The notes under the pieces: model-generated
The model's database searches: none
Told to the model about the DNA's origin: nothing
What the model saw: the letters and a program-made list of their open reading frames with translations, nothing else
Position numbers and translations under genes: made by a program
NCBI GenBank assembly: GCA_003168295.1
Contig: PMST01000466.1
Coordinates: forward strand, 1 to 10,412
Length of the DNA stretch: 10,412 bases
Direction of reading: 5' to 3'
Source of the DNA: Actinomycetota bacterium
Lineage (GTDB): Bacteria; Actinomycetota; Actinomycetes; Streptosporangiales; Streptosporangiaceae
In this document: piece after piece, positions 1 to 5,588 of the stretch
How the letters are laid out: each line of letters opens with the position of its first letter
Position numbering within the stretch: the stretch's first letter is position 1

Positions 1-221
1 CCGAGCGCCAGGATGACCGCGGTCACCACCACGTACCCGATCACCCGCGGGAACTGGGTCACCGTCTGCGGCGGGCTTACGGCATAGCCGAGACCGATGT
101 CCGCGGTCTGGTAAATCAGTGCGACCAGCCAAGGGCCAAGGAACGCCGCCATGGCCAGCCGGGGCGCGGGCACCAGCCAACCGGTAATCAGGGCCAGCAG
201 AAGTGCTGAAACAGCAGTCAT
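1..221 (-). CDS. Partial integral membrane protein, N-terminal part only
   Basis: The gene begins at ATG 221-219 on the minus strand and runs off the left edge of the window, leaving 73 codons. The protein starts MTAVSALLLALITGWLVPAP. It shows a first hydrophobic helix at about residues 2-18, a second at about 21-45 and a third starting near 60, so it is a polytopic inner-membrane protein. The start is supported by a purine-rich AAAGGCGGG about 9 bases upstream and by the absence of another good ATG. The family cannot be recognised from this piece. The ribosome-binding region lies inside a predicted hairpin (223-246), so translation may be controlled by leader structure. The existence of the gene is likely; its function is unknown. 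Confidence 0.6.
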   Translation of the reverse strand, partial: MTAVSALLLALITGWLVPAPRLAMAAFLGPWLVALIYQTADIGLGYAVSPPQTVTQFPRVIGYVVVTAVILAL

Positions 222-222
222 A

Positions 223-246
223 GGACAATCCCGCCTTTCGGGGTCC
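223..246 (-). promoter_or_regulatory. Leader hairpin covering the ribosome-binding site
   Basis: On the minus strand GGAC (246-243) pairs with GTCC (226-223), and inside it CCCG pairs with CGGG around a 5-base loop. The stem ends 1 base before the ATG at 221 and contains the AAAGGCGGG Shine-Dalgarno-like stretch. This is seen directly as complementarity. Whether it regulates translation is inference. No riboswitch class was recognised. Confidence 0.4.
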
Positions 247-291
247 GGCTTGTTTTTACCGATGCTGCACGCAGCAAGCTGCCGTCTCATC

Positions 292-321
292 AGCCCGGCG
301 GGGGAACTTAGATGACGGGCT
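292..321 (-). promoter_or_regulatory. 6-bp inverted repeat in the leader of the first gene
   Basis: AGCCCG (292-297) and CGGGCT (316-321) are perfect inverted repeats around an 18-base loop. They lie about 70 to 100 bases upstream of the minus-strand start at 221. Between them and the start is a run of A residues on the minus strand (about 251-257) and a GCTGC/GCAGC hairpin (265-276). The region could be a structured 5' leader or the end of an upstream transcript; no T-rich tail is present to call a classical terminator. Confidence 0.25.
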
Positions 322-424
322 ACGACCTAAGGAGGAGAAGCGCGAAGCGTGCATCCGCGTCCGGCCGGAGACGACGCAGGCCCCTGGGCCCCTCCAGGCC
401 GTGACGCTACCCAAGATGAACTCG

Positions 425-587
425 TAGAGCTCGGGTCGTGACGTCGGCTGGTTGCAGCGGCGGGAGCGGCTGCGGCTGGAGGCAGCCGGGCGATTCGCCC
501 GCGGCGACGATCGGCGAGATCGCCTACGACCTGCGGGTCACCCAAGGGCCGGTGCGGCGGTGGCACCGGGCCTGGCAGGACGGCGGG
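425..587 (+). pseudogene. IS630-type transposase N-terminal remnant, frameshifted
   Basis: Two overlapping frames together spell the helix-turn-helix start of an IS630-family transposase. One frame gives RRERLRLEAAGRFARGD (about 455-510). A shift near 505-512 moves to the other frame, which gives IGEIAYDLRVTQGPVRRWH and then RAWQDGG (about 510-587). In the family this part is a DNA-binding domain of the form RxxLRLxAAxxFAxG...IAxxLxVSxxSVxRWxxAWxxGG. No DDE catalytic domain follows, so this is a broken fragment and not an active element. No terminal inverted repeats were identified. A stop codon lies in frame at 425-427. The assignment comes from motif memory, not a search. Confidence 0.5.
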
Positions 588-733
588 TGCTCGTGGTCCC
601 GCGCCACCGGCTGGCCGAGGTCACCGACCTGGCCGCCACCATCGCCGAGCGGGAGGACGCCATCACCGGCGCGGTCGTGTCCGGCGGGACGATCGCCGCC
701 GCCCGCGCCCGGTACGGCTACCACACGCTACAG
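584..733 (+). pseudogene. RraA-like (DlpA/RraA fold) C-terminal fragment
   Basis: The frame reads RVLVVPRHRLAEVTDLA, then AEREDAITGAVVSGGTIA and RARYGYHTLQ. This matches the usual C-terminal pattern of RraA/aldolase-like proteins: a VVVVP strand, a long helix with xxREexI, a 'G..L.eAR..YGYH.LQ' end. The nucleotide-binding or active-site half (G-G-x-x-R-D type motifs) is absent, so it cannot be a working protein. It is fused in frame behind the degraded transposase start, which is probably coincidence after a deletion. The frame stays open to 1075, but that tail lies antisense to the 775-1053 gene. Identification is moderate to weak. Confidence 0.4.
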
Positions 734-774
734 CGCGAGGGTCATGAGATCATCCCGAACGGACCCGTGGTGAC

Positions 775-1053
775 TCAGGACGGCGGATTTTCCAGCAGAT
801 TGAACACGGTCAACCCCATCCCCCGTATCTTCGCTTCGCGCTCTTCCTGCCTCGAGCACTCCGCCGCGATCTTGTCCTCGGTGATCCCCAGGTGCAGGAC
901 CACGGTCTCGATCGGACAGCCGGTTCTCACCAGCTGGGCGGCGAACTCGACGAGCTTGTCCGGGTTTGCCAGGCGGTCGCGCAGCGCCGCCTTGTCGATT
1001 TTCAGTTTCCTGATCGCCCGCCGGATGTCCTTATCTGATGTGAGAGAGCTCAT
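775..1053 (-). CDS. 92-residue hypothetical protein, second gene of the small-gene pair
   Basis: The start is ATG 1053-1051, chosen over longer in-frame starts because GGAGGA lies 7 bases upstream and because the upstream small gene ends in an ATGA overlap here. The product begins MSSLTSDKDIRRAIRKLKID, is charged and probably soluble and helical, and has no signal peptide or membrane segment. A middle stretch (about residues 31-60, with DKLVEFAAQLVRTGCPIE and then VVLHLGI) looks like two helices, and there is one Cys at 46 and one at 66. No family is recognised. It is divergent from the STAND NTPase gene and ATGA-coupled to a leader gene with a nearly identical start, so it may be a partner or regulator of that locus. 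Translation is likely; function is unknown. Confidence 0.7.
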   Translation of the reverse strand: MSSLTSDKDIRRAIRKLKIDKAALRDRLANPDKLVEFAAQLVRTGCPIETVVLHLGITEDKIAAECSRQEEREAKIRGMGLTVFNLLENPPS

Positions 1054-1155
1054 CGCGTCCTCCGATCCGAAATGAGCGTCAGGAGGGAGGAGACGCCCAG
1101 CTGCTTGGCCGCCTGCCGGAAGTCCTGATCGGATTTGAGAGAGCTCATCGCATCC
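1041..1155. repeat. Direct repeat over the two small-gene starts
   Basis: The 20-base blocks at 1041-1060 and 1136-1155 match at 19 of 20 positions, with the first 16 identical (TGAGAGAGCTCATCGC). They are 95 bases apart and each carries the start codon and first codons of one small gene. The match extends weakly into the coding part at protein level, pointing to tandem duplication of a gene start. Confidence 0.75.
1050..1148 (-). CDS. 32-residue small protein coupled to the 92-residue gene
   Basis: ATG 1148-1146 opens 32 codons and a TGA at 1052-1050, which overlaps the ATG of the next gene as ATGA. AGGGG lies about 6 bases upstream. The peptide begins MSSLKSDQDFRQAAKQLGVS and ends SDRRTR. 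Its N-terminus lines up with the downstream protein: MSSL-x-SD-x-D-x-R-x-A-x3-L. This suggests a partial tandem duplication in which the first copy was shortened, or a genuine leader peptide whose translation drives the second gene. It is too short for domain assignment. The start, ribosome site, overlap and protein-level similarity together make it more than a chance frame. Confidence 0.6.
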   Translation of the reverse strand: MSSLKSDQDFRQAAKQLGVSSLLTLISDRRTR

Positions 1156-1198
1156 CCTGCGCAAATTACCGGTCAAGATCAGTGTAGAGCTATCACGG

Positions 1199-1215
1199 CC
1201 TTACGTATAGTAAGG
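1199..1215. promoter_or_regulatory. Palindromic candidate operator before the STAND gene
   Basis: CCTTAC-GTATA-GTAAGG is a perfect 6-base inverted repeat with a 5-base spacer, AT-rich against a GC-rich background. Its right arm contains AAGG (1212-1215), the only ribosome-site-like sequence before the GTG at 1220. A bound repressor, or an RNA hairpin if transcription starts upstream, would hide the start. It lies in the 71-base divergent gap and so could serve both strands. No dedicated regulator with a known matching site is in the window. Confidence 0.5.
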
Positions 1216-1219
1216 CATC

Positions 1220-3691
1220 GTGGAAGCGCCGCGGCGGATCTTTTTGAGCCATACCGCTGAGTTGCGGGAACTCCCGCCTGACCGGTCGTTTGTGGCGGCC
1301 GCGGAGGCCGCGGTGACCGAGGCGGGGCACGCGATCACCGATATGGCGTATTTCCCCGTCCGTGATGAGAAGCCCGCTGAATACTGCCGGGCACGGGTAC
1401 GAGAGTGCGACGTGTACGTGGGGCTGATCGGGCTGCGCTATGGCACGCCGGTACGCGACGAGCCCAAGGTGTCCTACACCGAGCTCGAGTTCGACGCCGC
1501 GACCGGGGCGTCGCGGCCTCGGCTGGTTTTCCTGCTGGACGAGGACGCGGTGATACCGATCCCGCCGCGACGGCTGCGCGACAGCGACCAGGAGCTTCAG
1601 GCCCGTCAGGAGGCGTTCCGGGCGCGGCTGCTGCGGGACTCCGGGCTCATGACGGGCAAGTTCTCCACCCCCGAGCAACTCCAGCTGCTGCTGTTCCAGG
1701 CGCTGACCAGCCTGCCCCGCACCACGGTCCCCGGCGCGCCAGCACTGCCGGTGGCGCTGCGGCTGGCGCAGCGGCCGACGTTCCTGGCCGGCCGGGAAGG
1801 CCTGCTGGCCGAGCTTGACGACCGGCTGGCCGCCCGTCAGCGGAGCGGGCCGGGAATCGTGGCGCTGCACGGGCCGGGGGGCGTCGGCAAGACCAGCGTG
1901 GCGGTGGAGTACGCGCACCAGCACCTGGCGGAGTGCGGGGTCGCGTGGCAGTTTCCGGTGGAGAAACCGGTCGCGCTGTCGGGCGCGCTGAGCGAGCTGG
2001 CCACGCAACTCGACAGCGGGGCGAGCCAGGACGCGAGCAGCCCGGTGACGCGGCTGCACGCGGCGCTCGCCCGCCGGGACGACTGGCTGCTCATCTTCGA
2101 CAACGTGCCGGGTCCGGAGGAGATCGACGGATTGCTGCCGCCTGCCGGCGGCGGGCGGGTGCTGATCACCAGCCAGTACCCGGACTGGCCGGGCGAATGG
2201 GCGGTTGAGGTCCCGGAGTTGGAGCAGGCCACGGCGGCGGATTTCCTGATGGCCCGGACCGGCGCGAGCGGCGATGAGGAAGCGGCAGCGGCCGAGCTGG
2301 CCGGCGAGCTGGGCGGGCTGCCGCTGGCGCTGGCGCAGGCCGCCGCCTATATGGGGACCACAGGCCGCGATATCCGGGACTACCTGAGACTGTTCCGCGG
2401 CCGGTGGCCAGAGCTCATGGCCCGCGGAGAGCTGGTCGGCTATGACAAGCGGGTTACCACGACCTGGGCGCTGGCCTTCGCCGAAGTCGGCCGGTCCGGC
2501 CCGGCGTCTGGGCTGCTGCGGCTGGTGGCCTGTTGCGCGGCGGAGAACATTCCCCTGCGCCTGTTGCTGCGTCCCCGGCCCGGGCTGGCCACTGCTGCCG
2601 GTGCGGAGGTGGCGCCGCTGCTGATACCGCTGCTCGAGGACTCCATCGCCTGCGATGACGCGATAGCCGTGTTGCGGCGGTACTCGCTGATCAGCGCGCC
2701 GCGCGGCGATATGGTGTCGGCGCACCGGCTGGTGCAGAGAATCACTAAGGCGGAGCTGGGCCCGGAGGTGGCAGAGGACTGGCAGAGGGCCGCCGCGGCG
2801 CTGATCGAGGCCGCGCTCCCCGACGACGCGGACAACCCGGCGAAATGGCGCGTCTTCGCGGTGCTGCTGCCGCACGCCCAGGCAGCGCTGACCCCAGCCA
2901 GTTACGGCATGGACAGCGTCGCCACCTACCTGCGCGCGATCGGTGACCCTCGTGCGGCGCTGGACCTGCAGCGACAGATCGTCACCGCCCGTGACGTGGA
3001 CCTTGGCGGCGAGCATCCCTCGACGCTCGCCGCCCGCGCCAGCCTCGCGACCCTGACCGGCGAGGCCGGGGCGCCGGCTGCGGCCCGCGACCAGTTCGAC
3101 GAGCTCGTGCCGGTGATGAAGCGGGTCTTGGGCGCCGAACACCCAAGGACGCTCACCGCCCACGCCAGCCTGGCGTACTGGACCGGCGAGACAGGCAAGG
3201 CCGGGGCGCCCGCCGCGGCCCGCGACCTGTTCGACAAGCTGCTGCCGGTGCTGACGCGGGTGCTTGGCGCCAAGCACCCCGCCACCCTCGCCGCCCGAGC
3301 CAACACGGCCCGCTCGACCGGGGACGCGGGCGACGCTGCCTCGGCGCGCGACCAGTTCGCCACGCTGCTACCGATCCAGGAGCGCGTATCTGGCGACACG
3401 GATCCCGCCACGCTCACCGTCCGCGCTAGCCTGGCCTATTGGACCGGGAGGGCGGGAGACCCGGCCGCGGCCCGCGACCAGTACGCGGCGCTGGTTCCGG
3501 TCCGGGAACAGCTCCTTGGCCCCGAGCACCCCAGGACGCTTATCGCCCGCGCCACCCTGGCCCAATGGACCGCCGAGGCCGGAGACCCGGCCGCGGCCCG
3601 CGACGAATACGCGGAGCTGCTGCCGCAGCTGGAACGAGTCCTGGGCGCGGAGCATCCCGCCACGCGCGACGCCCGTGCCAGCCTGGGCTAG
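1220..3691 (+). CDS. STAND NTPase: DUF4062 - NB-ARC - winged helix - TPR repeats
   Basis: The 823-residue protein has a sensor/switch/effector layout. Residues 1-165 are DUF4062-like (RIFLSHTAEL at 7-16, YVGLIGLRYG at 66-75, SYTELEFDAA at 85-94). The NB-ARC ATPase follows: Walker A GPGGVGKTS 218-226, Walker B LLIFDN 290-295, sensor VLITSQ 314-319, GLPLAL 366-371. A winged-helix region ends in an MHD-like AHRLVQ at 501-506. TPR repeats of 42 residues occupy 595-823. In the family, nucleotide binding switches the protein from a closed to an oligomeric state, with the TPRs as likely sensor and DUF4062 as likely effector. The sensor position has Gln where Arg is common. The GTG start has only AAGG 4 bases upstream. 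An antiphage or signalling role is inference. Confidence 0.88.
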   Translation: MEAPRRIFLSHTAELRELPPDRSFVAAAEAAVTEAGHAITDMAYFPVRDEKPAEYCRARVRECDVYVGLIGLRYGTPVRDEPKVSYTELEFDAATGASRPRLVFLLDEDAVIPIPPRRLRDSDQELQARQEAFRARLLRDSGLMTGKFSTPEQLQLLLFQALTSLPRTTVPGAPALPVALRLAQRPTFLAGREGLLAELDDRLAARQRSGPGIVALHGPGGVGKTSVAVEYAHQHLAECGVAWQFPVEKPVALSGALSELATQLDSGASQDASSPVTRLHAALARRDDWLLIFDNVPGPEEIDGLLPPAGGGRVLITSQYPDWPGEWAVEVPELEQATAADFLMARTGASGDEEAAAAELAGELGGLPLALAQAAAYMGTTGRDIRDYLRLFRGRWPELMARGELVGYDKRVTTTWALAFAEVGRSGPASGLLRLVACCAAENIPLRLLLRPRPGLATAAGAEVAPLLIPLLEDSIACDDAIAVLRRYSLISAPRGDMVSAHRLVQRITKAELGPEVAEDWQRAAAALIEAALPDDADNPAKWRVFAVLLPHAQAALTPASYGMDSVATYLRAIGDPRAALDLQRQIVTARDVDLGGEHPSTLAARASLATLTGEAGAPAAARDQFDELVPVMKRVLGAEHPRTLTAHASLAYWTGETGKAGAPAAARDLFDKLLPVLTRVLGAKHPATLAARANTARSTGDAGDAASARDQFATLLPIQERVSGDTDPATLTVRASLAYWTGRAGDPAAARDQYAALVPVREQLLGPEHPRTLIARATLAQWTAEAGDPAAARDEYAELLPQLERVLGAEHPATRDARASLG
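3002..3688 (+). repeat. Tandem TPR-coding repeats of about 126 bp
   Basis: Units begin at 3002, 3128, 3263, 3389 and 3515, with a partial sixth at 3641. Spacing is 126 bp except the second unit, which is 135 bp because of three extra codons (GKA). Each encodes LGxEHPxTLxARASLA-x-x-TG-x-AG-x-PAAARDQ followed by about 15 residues. The fourth unit departs at its start (SGDTDPATL). The similarity between units, extending to nucleotide stretches such as the CCGCGGCCCGCGAC-like segment, suggests recent internal expansion by recombination. Confidence 0.8.
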
Positions 3692-3849
3692 CCAGTCTGG
3701 CTCAGCCTGATACCCGTGGAGTCTTGGCGTACGCCGGTCTGCTGTTAGGTTAGTTCGGGCTCGACGAGGCTCGGGGCAGTGCGTTGCGGCCTGACGGTCC
3801 CAGTCCTGGCCCTGCGCCGGGTGCTGCGGGATGCTGGAGAATGGCGGCC

Positions 3850-4185
3850 ATGAAGGGCATTTCAGGCCGGTCCGGCTGGCCGCATCTGGCTTGGGTCATG
3901 TGGCTGCCATGCGTATTCGCGGTCGTCGTGGGAGGCCTGTTCGTCTTGGTCGACCTGGCAGGCCTGGTGATGGGGAGCTGGGACACTCCCGTGGCCGGCC
4001 TGGGATGGCTGAAGGCTGGCGCGATCGGCCAGTTCGGCCTGGTCATCGTGGCCGCCGCCGTGCTCATCACAGGTACGGGGCACCCCACCTGGCGCCGCGG
4101 CGCCGCGTTGACGGCATATGGGATCATCACGCTGGAGATCGGCTGGTTCTTGCTGACCCGCATGCTGGTTCAAGACCATCCGTGA
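3850..4185 (+). CDS. Three-helix integral membrane protein of unknown function
   Basis: The start is ATG 3850 because TGGAGA at 3835-3840 lies 9 bases upstream; an ATG at 3841 would sit directly against that site and a TTG at 3784 has no ribosome site. The 111-residue product has hydrophobic helices at about 12-41, 54-76 and 85-105, with a short polar loop holding GTGHPTWRRG. It has no recognisable catalytic motif. It is separated by 158 bases from the NTPase gene, too far to assume an operon. The gene is likely real given its consistent GC-rich third positions and membrane topology; its role is unknown. Confidence 0.6.
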   Translation: MKGISGRSGWPHLAWVMWLPCVFAVVVGGLFVLVDLAGLVMGSWDTPVAGLGWLKAGAIGQFGLVIVAAAVLITGTGHPTWRRGAALTAYGIITLEIGWFLLTRMLVQDHP

Positions 4186-4362
4186 GTCCCGGCGATTGAC
4201 GAACTCAACCTCGAGGTCGCTGGGCGGGTCAGCCCGGCCGAGCGCGCCACCGCGGACACCGTGATGCGCGCCGCCCTGTTCGACGACAGCGCCAGGCAGC
4301 GAGCCGGCCGACTGCCGCGGCCGGAACTATATCGCTTGACGATATACCGGGAGACGAAATAA
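4186..4362 (+). pseudogene. Orphan coding-like stretch without a start codon
   Basis: In the frame continuing past the stop at 4183-4185 the sequence stays open for 58 codons to TAA 4360-4362. It reads IDELNLEVAGRVSPAERATA and then DTVMRAALFDDSARQRAG, with G or C at nearly every third position until about 4320. That is the codon signature of real genes here. There is no start with a ribosome site: GTG 4261 and ATG 4264 are internal and lack one. It may be the 3' end of a deleted gene, with the following operon's promoter grown into its tail. Family not recognised. Confidence 0.35.
4328..4346. promoter_or_regulatory. Candidate PadR operator, 7-5-7 perfect palindrome
   Basis: TATATCG (4328-4334) and CGATATA (4340-4346) form a perfect inverted repeat with a 5-base spacer. 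The site overlaps the -35 hexamer of the promoter for the 53-residue gene, so binding would block RNA polymerase. The same half-site layout recurs at 5564-5582 before the padR gene. AT-rich ATAT-containing dyads are typical of PadR-family operators; the assignment to this PadR is inference. Confidence 0.65.
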
Positions 4363-4371
4363 CCTGACGGC
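4336..4371 (+). promoter_or_regulatory. Leaderless sigma-70-type promoter of the PadR operon
   Basis: The -35 is TTGACG (4336-4341), the spacer 18 bases and the -10 TAACCT (4360-4365). The ATG at 4372 is 7 bases after the -10, where transcription would begin. There is no Shine-Dalgarno sequence at a usable distance; GGGAGA at 4349-4354 is too far upstream. The message would therefore start at its own initiation codon, a common arrangement in actinomycetes. The -35 lies inside the palindrome. Confidence 0.6.
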
Positions 4372-4533
4372 ATGTCGATCTTCGTGGAGGATCCCGCTCT
4401 GAGCCGGCGCGACAAGGTGCGCCGCATGGTGCTTGCGATCGTGCTTATCGCCGCCTTCCTCGCCGGTGTGCTGCTGTTCGCCCTGGTCATCGCTCCGGAC
4501 ATCGGTGCGGCCGGCGGTTGCGGGGGAGGCTGA
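4372..4533 (+). CDS. 53-residue single-pass membrane protein
   Basis: The protein reads MSIFVEDPALSRRDKVRRM, then a hydrophobic helix at about 20-42, then APDIGAAGGCGGG. Basic residues before the helix and a short glycine-rich tail with one Cys (50) suggest N-terminus inside, tail outside; the Cys is too near the end for a normal lipobox. It is the first gene of a four-gene unit. Its TGA shares one base with the ATG of the next gene (TGATG). The start is set by the leaderless promoter. Small proteins of this kind often act as subunits or modulators of a partner membrane protein; here the partner would be the downstream polytopic protein. No family is recognised. Confidence 0.7.
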   Translation: MSIFVEDPALSRRDKVRRMVLAIVLIAAFLAGVLLFALVIAPDIGAAGGCGGG

Positions 4534-5588
4534 TGCCGCCGGAACTGACGCTGACTCCGGGGCGCTCCGCGGACCGGGACCGGCCGCTGGCCCGCCGTTG
4601 GCTATGGGCGACAGTCGCCCTCACCGCTGGGGCGTTCGTCATCGCGGCGGCATTCGCGCCCTCCGGATCGGCAGCGCCGGGCCGCGGGCTGGCCTGGGTG
4701 CTGTTCGTCGGATCCTCGGCGCACGTGGCGTCCACGGGCTGGCTCTACACGCTGGGCGACGTCCGCTCCTACGCGGTGAGCCATCCGTGGCGCTTCATCC
4801 GGTTCCCGGTGCTGCTGATGATCGCGGGCGCGGCGGCCGCCGCCACTCTCACCCCGGCGGCGATGACGTGGCTGCTGCTCCCGTTCTTCGCCTGGCAGTT
4901 CTTCCACTTCGCCAAGCAGAACCTCGGCATGACGGCACTGGCGGCCAAGACGGCCGGCGCGCCACCGCTGCGAGCCGCCGAACGCCGCGCCTTGATCGCG
5001 TCGGGCCTGGCCGGCATCTGCGCGCTGATGGCGCGGCCGGCGCTGCTGCAGCTGCGCGTCGACCCGGGGCTGGGCCCGCTGTTCCCGCTATCGGCGGCGG
5101 CGATGACGGGGGCCGTTGTGGCCGGCGTGATCCTGCTCGCCCGCCGCGCGCCCGCGCAGCGGCCGCGCGGCTTCTGCGTGATGTACCTGATGGGGCTGTT
5201 CTTCTCGGTCCCGGTCTTCGTGTTCGCGTCGCCGTACGCGGCCGTCGGCGGGATGACGATCGCGCACGGCCTGCAGTACCTGCTGCTGGTGAGCCTGGTC
5301 GCGAAAGGCGGCCCGGGCGAGGCCGGCCGGGTGCTGCGCCTGGCGGTGCTGGGCAATGTCGCGCTGATCGGCGGGGCCGTTCTCGCGGTGACCTCTCATC
5401 TGCACAGCGGCGATCCGGCGGTACGGCTGGTGTTCGGCGCATACCTGGGCGCGGTGATGGCGCACTTCGTGGTCGACGCCGGACTGTGGCGGCTGCGTGA
5501 TCCGTTCCCCCGGGCTTTCCTGGCCCGCCGGGTGCCGTATCTGATGCGAGCGGCCCCGGCCGTTAGATCGGGAGCCGATATAAGATGA
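4533..5588 (+). CDS. Polytopic membrane protein with conserved-looking His residues
   Basis: The ATG at 4533 overlaps the previous stop by one base and follows GGGGGAGG. The 351-residue protein has about ten hydrophobic segments: near 23-43, 52-72, 91-113, 114-126, 153-171, 183-203, 213-233, 241-257, 268-287 and 298-318. Histidines or acids sit in or beside the helices: H64, WQFFHFAKQN 121-130 (H125), IAHGLQY 243-249 (H245), and HFVVDAGLWRLRDPFPRAF 311-329 (H311, D315). Such patterns are seen in intramembrane metal or haem-binding proteins and in uncharacterised families with an H-x3-D-x3-W motif. A redox or di-metal role is only a guess. It is translationally coupled to padR. Confidence 0.8.
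   Translation: MPPELTLTPGRSADRDRPLARRWLWATVALTAGAFVIAAAFAPSGSAAPGRGLAWVLFVGSSAHVASTGWLYTLGDVRSYAVSHPWRFIRFPVLLMIAGAAAAATLTPAAMTWLLLPFFAWQFFHFAKQNLGMTALAAKTAGAPPLRAAERRALIASGLAGICALMARPALLQLRVDPGLGPLFPLSAAAMTGAVVAGVILLARRAPAQRPRGFCVMYLMGLFFSVPVFVFASPYAAVGGMTIAHGLQYLLLVSLVAKGGPGEAGRVLRLAVLGNVALIGGAVLAVTSHLHSGDPAVRLVFGAYLGAVMAHFVVDAGLWRLRDPFPRAFLARRVPYLMRAAPAVRSGADIR
5564..5582. promoter_or_regulatory. Second copy of the palindromic operator, before padR
   Basis: TAGATCG (5564-5570), a 5-base spacer and CGATATA (5576-5582) reproduce the 4328-4346 element with the same geometry and one substitution (TATATCG to TAGATCG). The site lies within the last codons of the membrane-protein gene, ending 2 bases before the padR ATG. 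A -10-like TATAAG (5579-5584) overlaps it, though no matching -35 was found. Likely a second, weaker binding site for the PadR product, by autoregulation. Confidence 0.6.

Noticed and set aside
286..293. CTGATGAG on the minus strand resembling a hammerhead ribozyme core
   Set aside because: The required GAAA after stem II and the matching stems are absent.
349..440. 30-codon frame after AAGGAGGA at 329-336
   Set aside because: The GTG is 12 bases from the site, codon use is ambiguous and the product is proline/glycine-rich with no homology cue.
775..1176. Longer 133-residue version of the 92-residue gene
   Set aside because: The start at 1176 has no ribosome site, and the extension lies out of frame with the 32-residue gene that has its own start and coupling; ATG 1053 has GGAGGA.
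1193..3277. Very long minus-strand open frame opposite the STAND gene
   Set aside because: It is the low-stop shadow expected opposite a GC-rich gene; its product is compositionally biased with no domain, while the plus strand has clear NB-ARC motifs.
3687..3704. GGCTAGCC and AGCCA/TGGCT at the end of the STAND gene as a terminator
   Set aside because: Stems are 4-5 bp, overlap the stop codon and lack a T run.
4433..5500. Long plus-strand frame overlapping the 351-residue membrane protein
   Set aside because: The product is Arg/Gly/Ala-rich without membrane segments or a ribosome site; the 4533 frame has membrane topology and overlaps with both neighbours.
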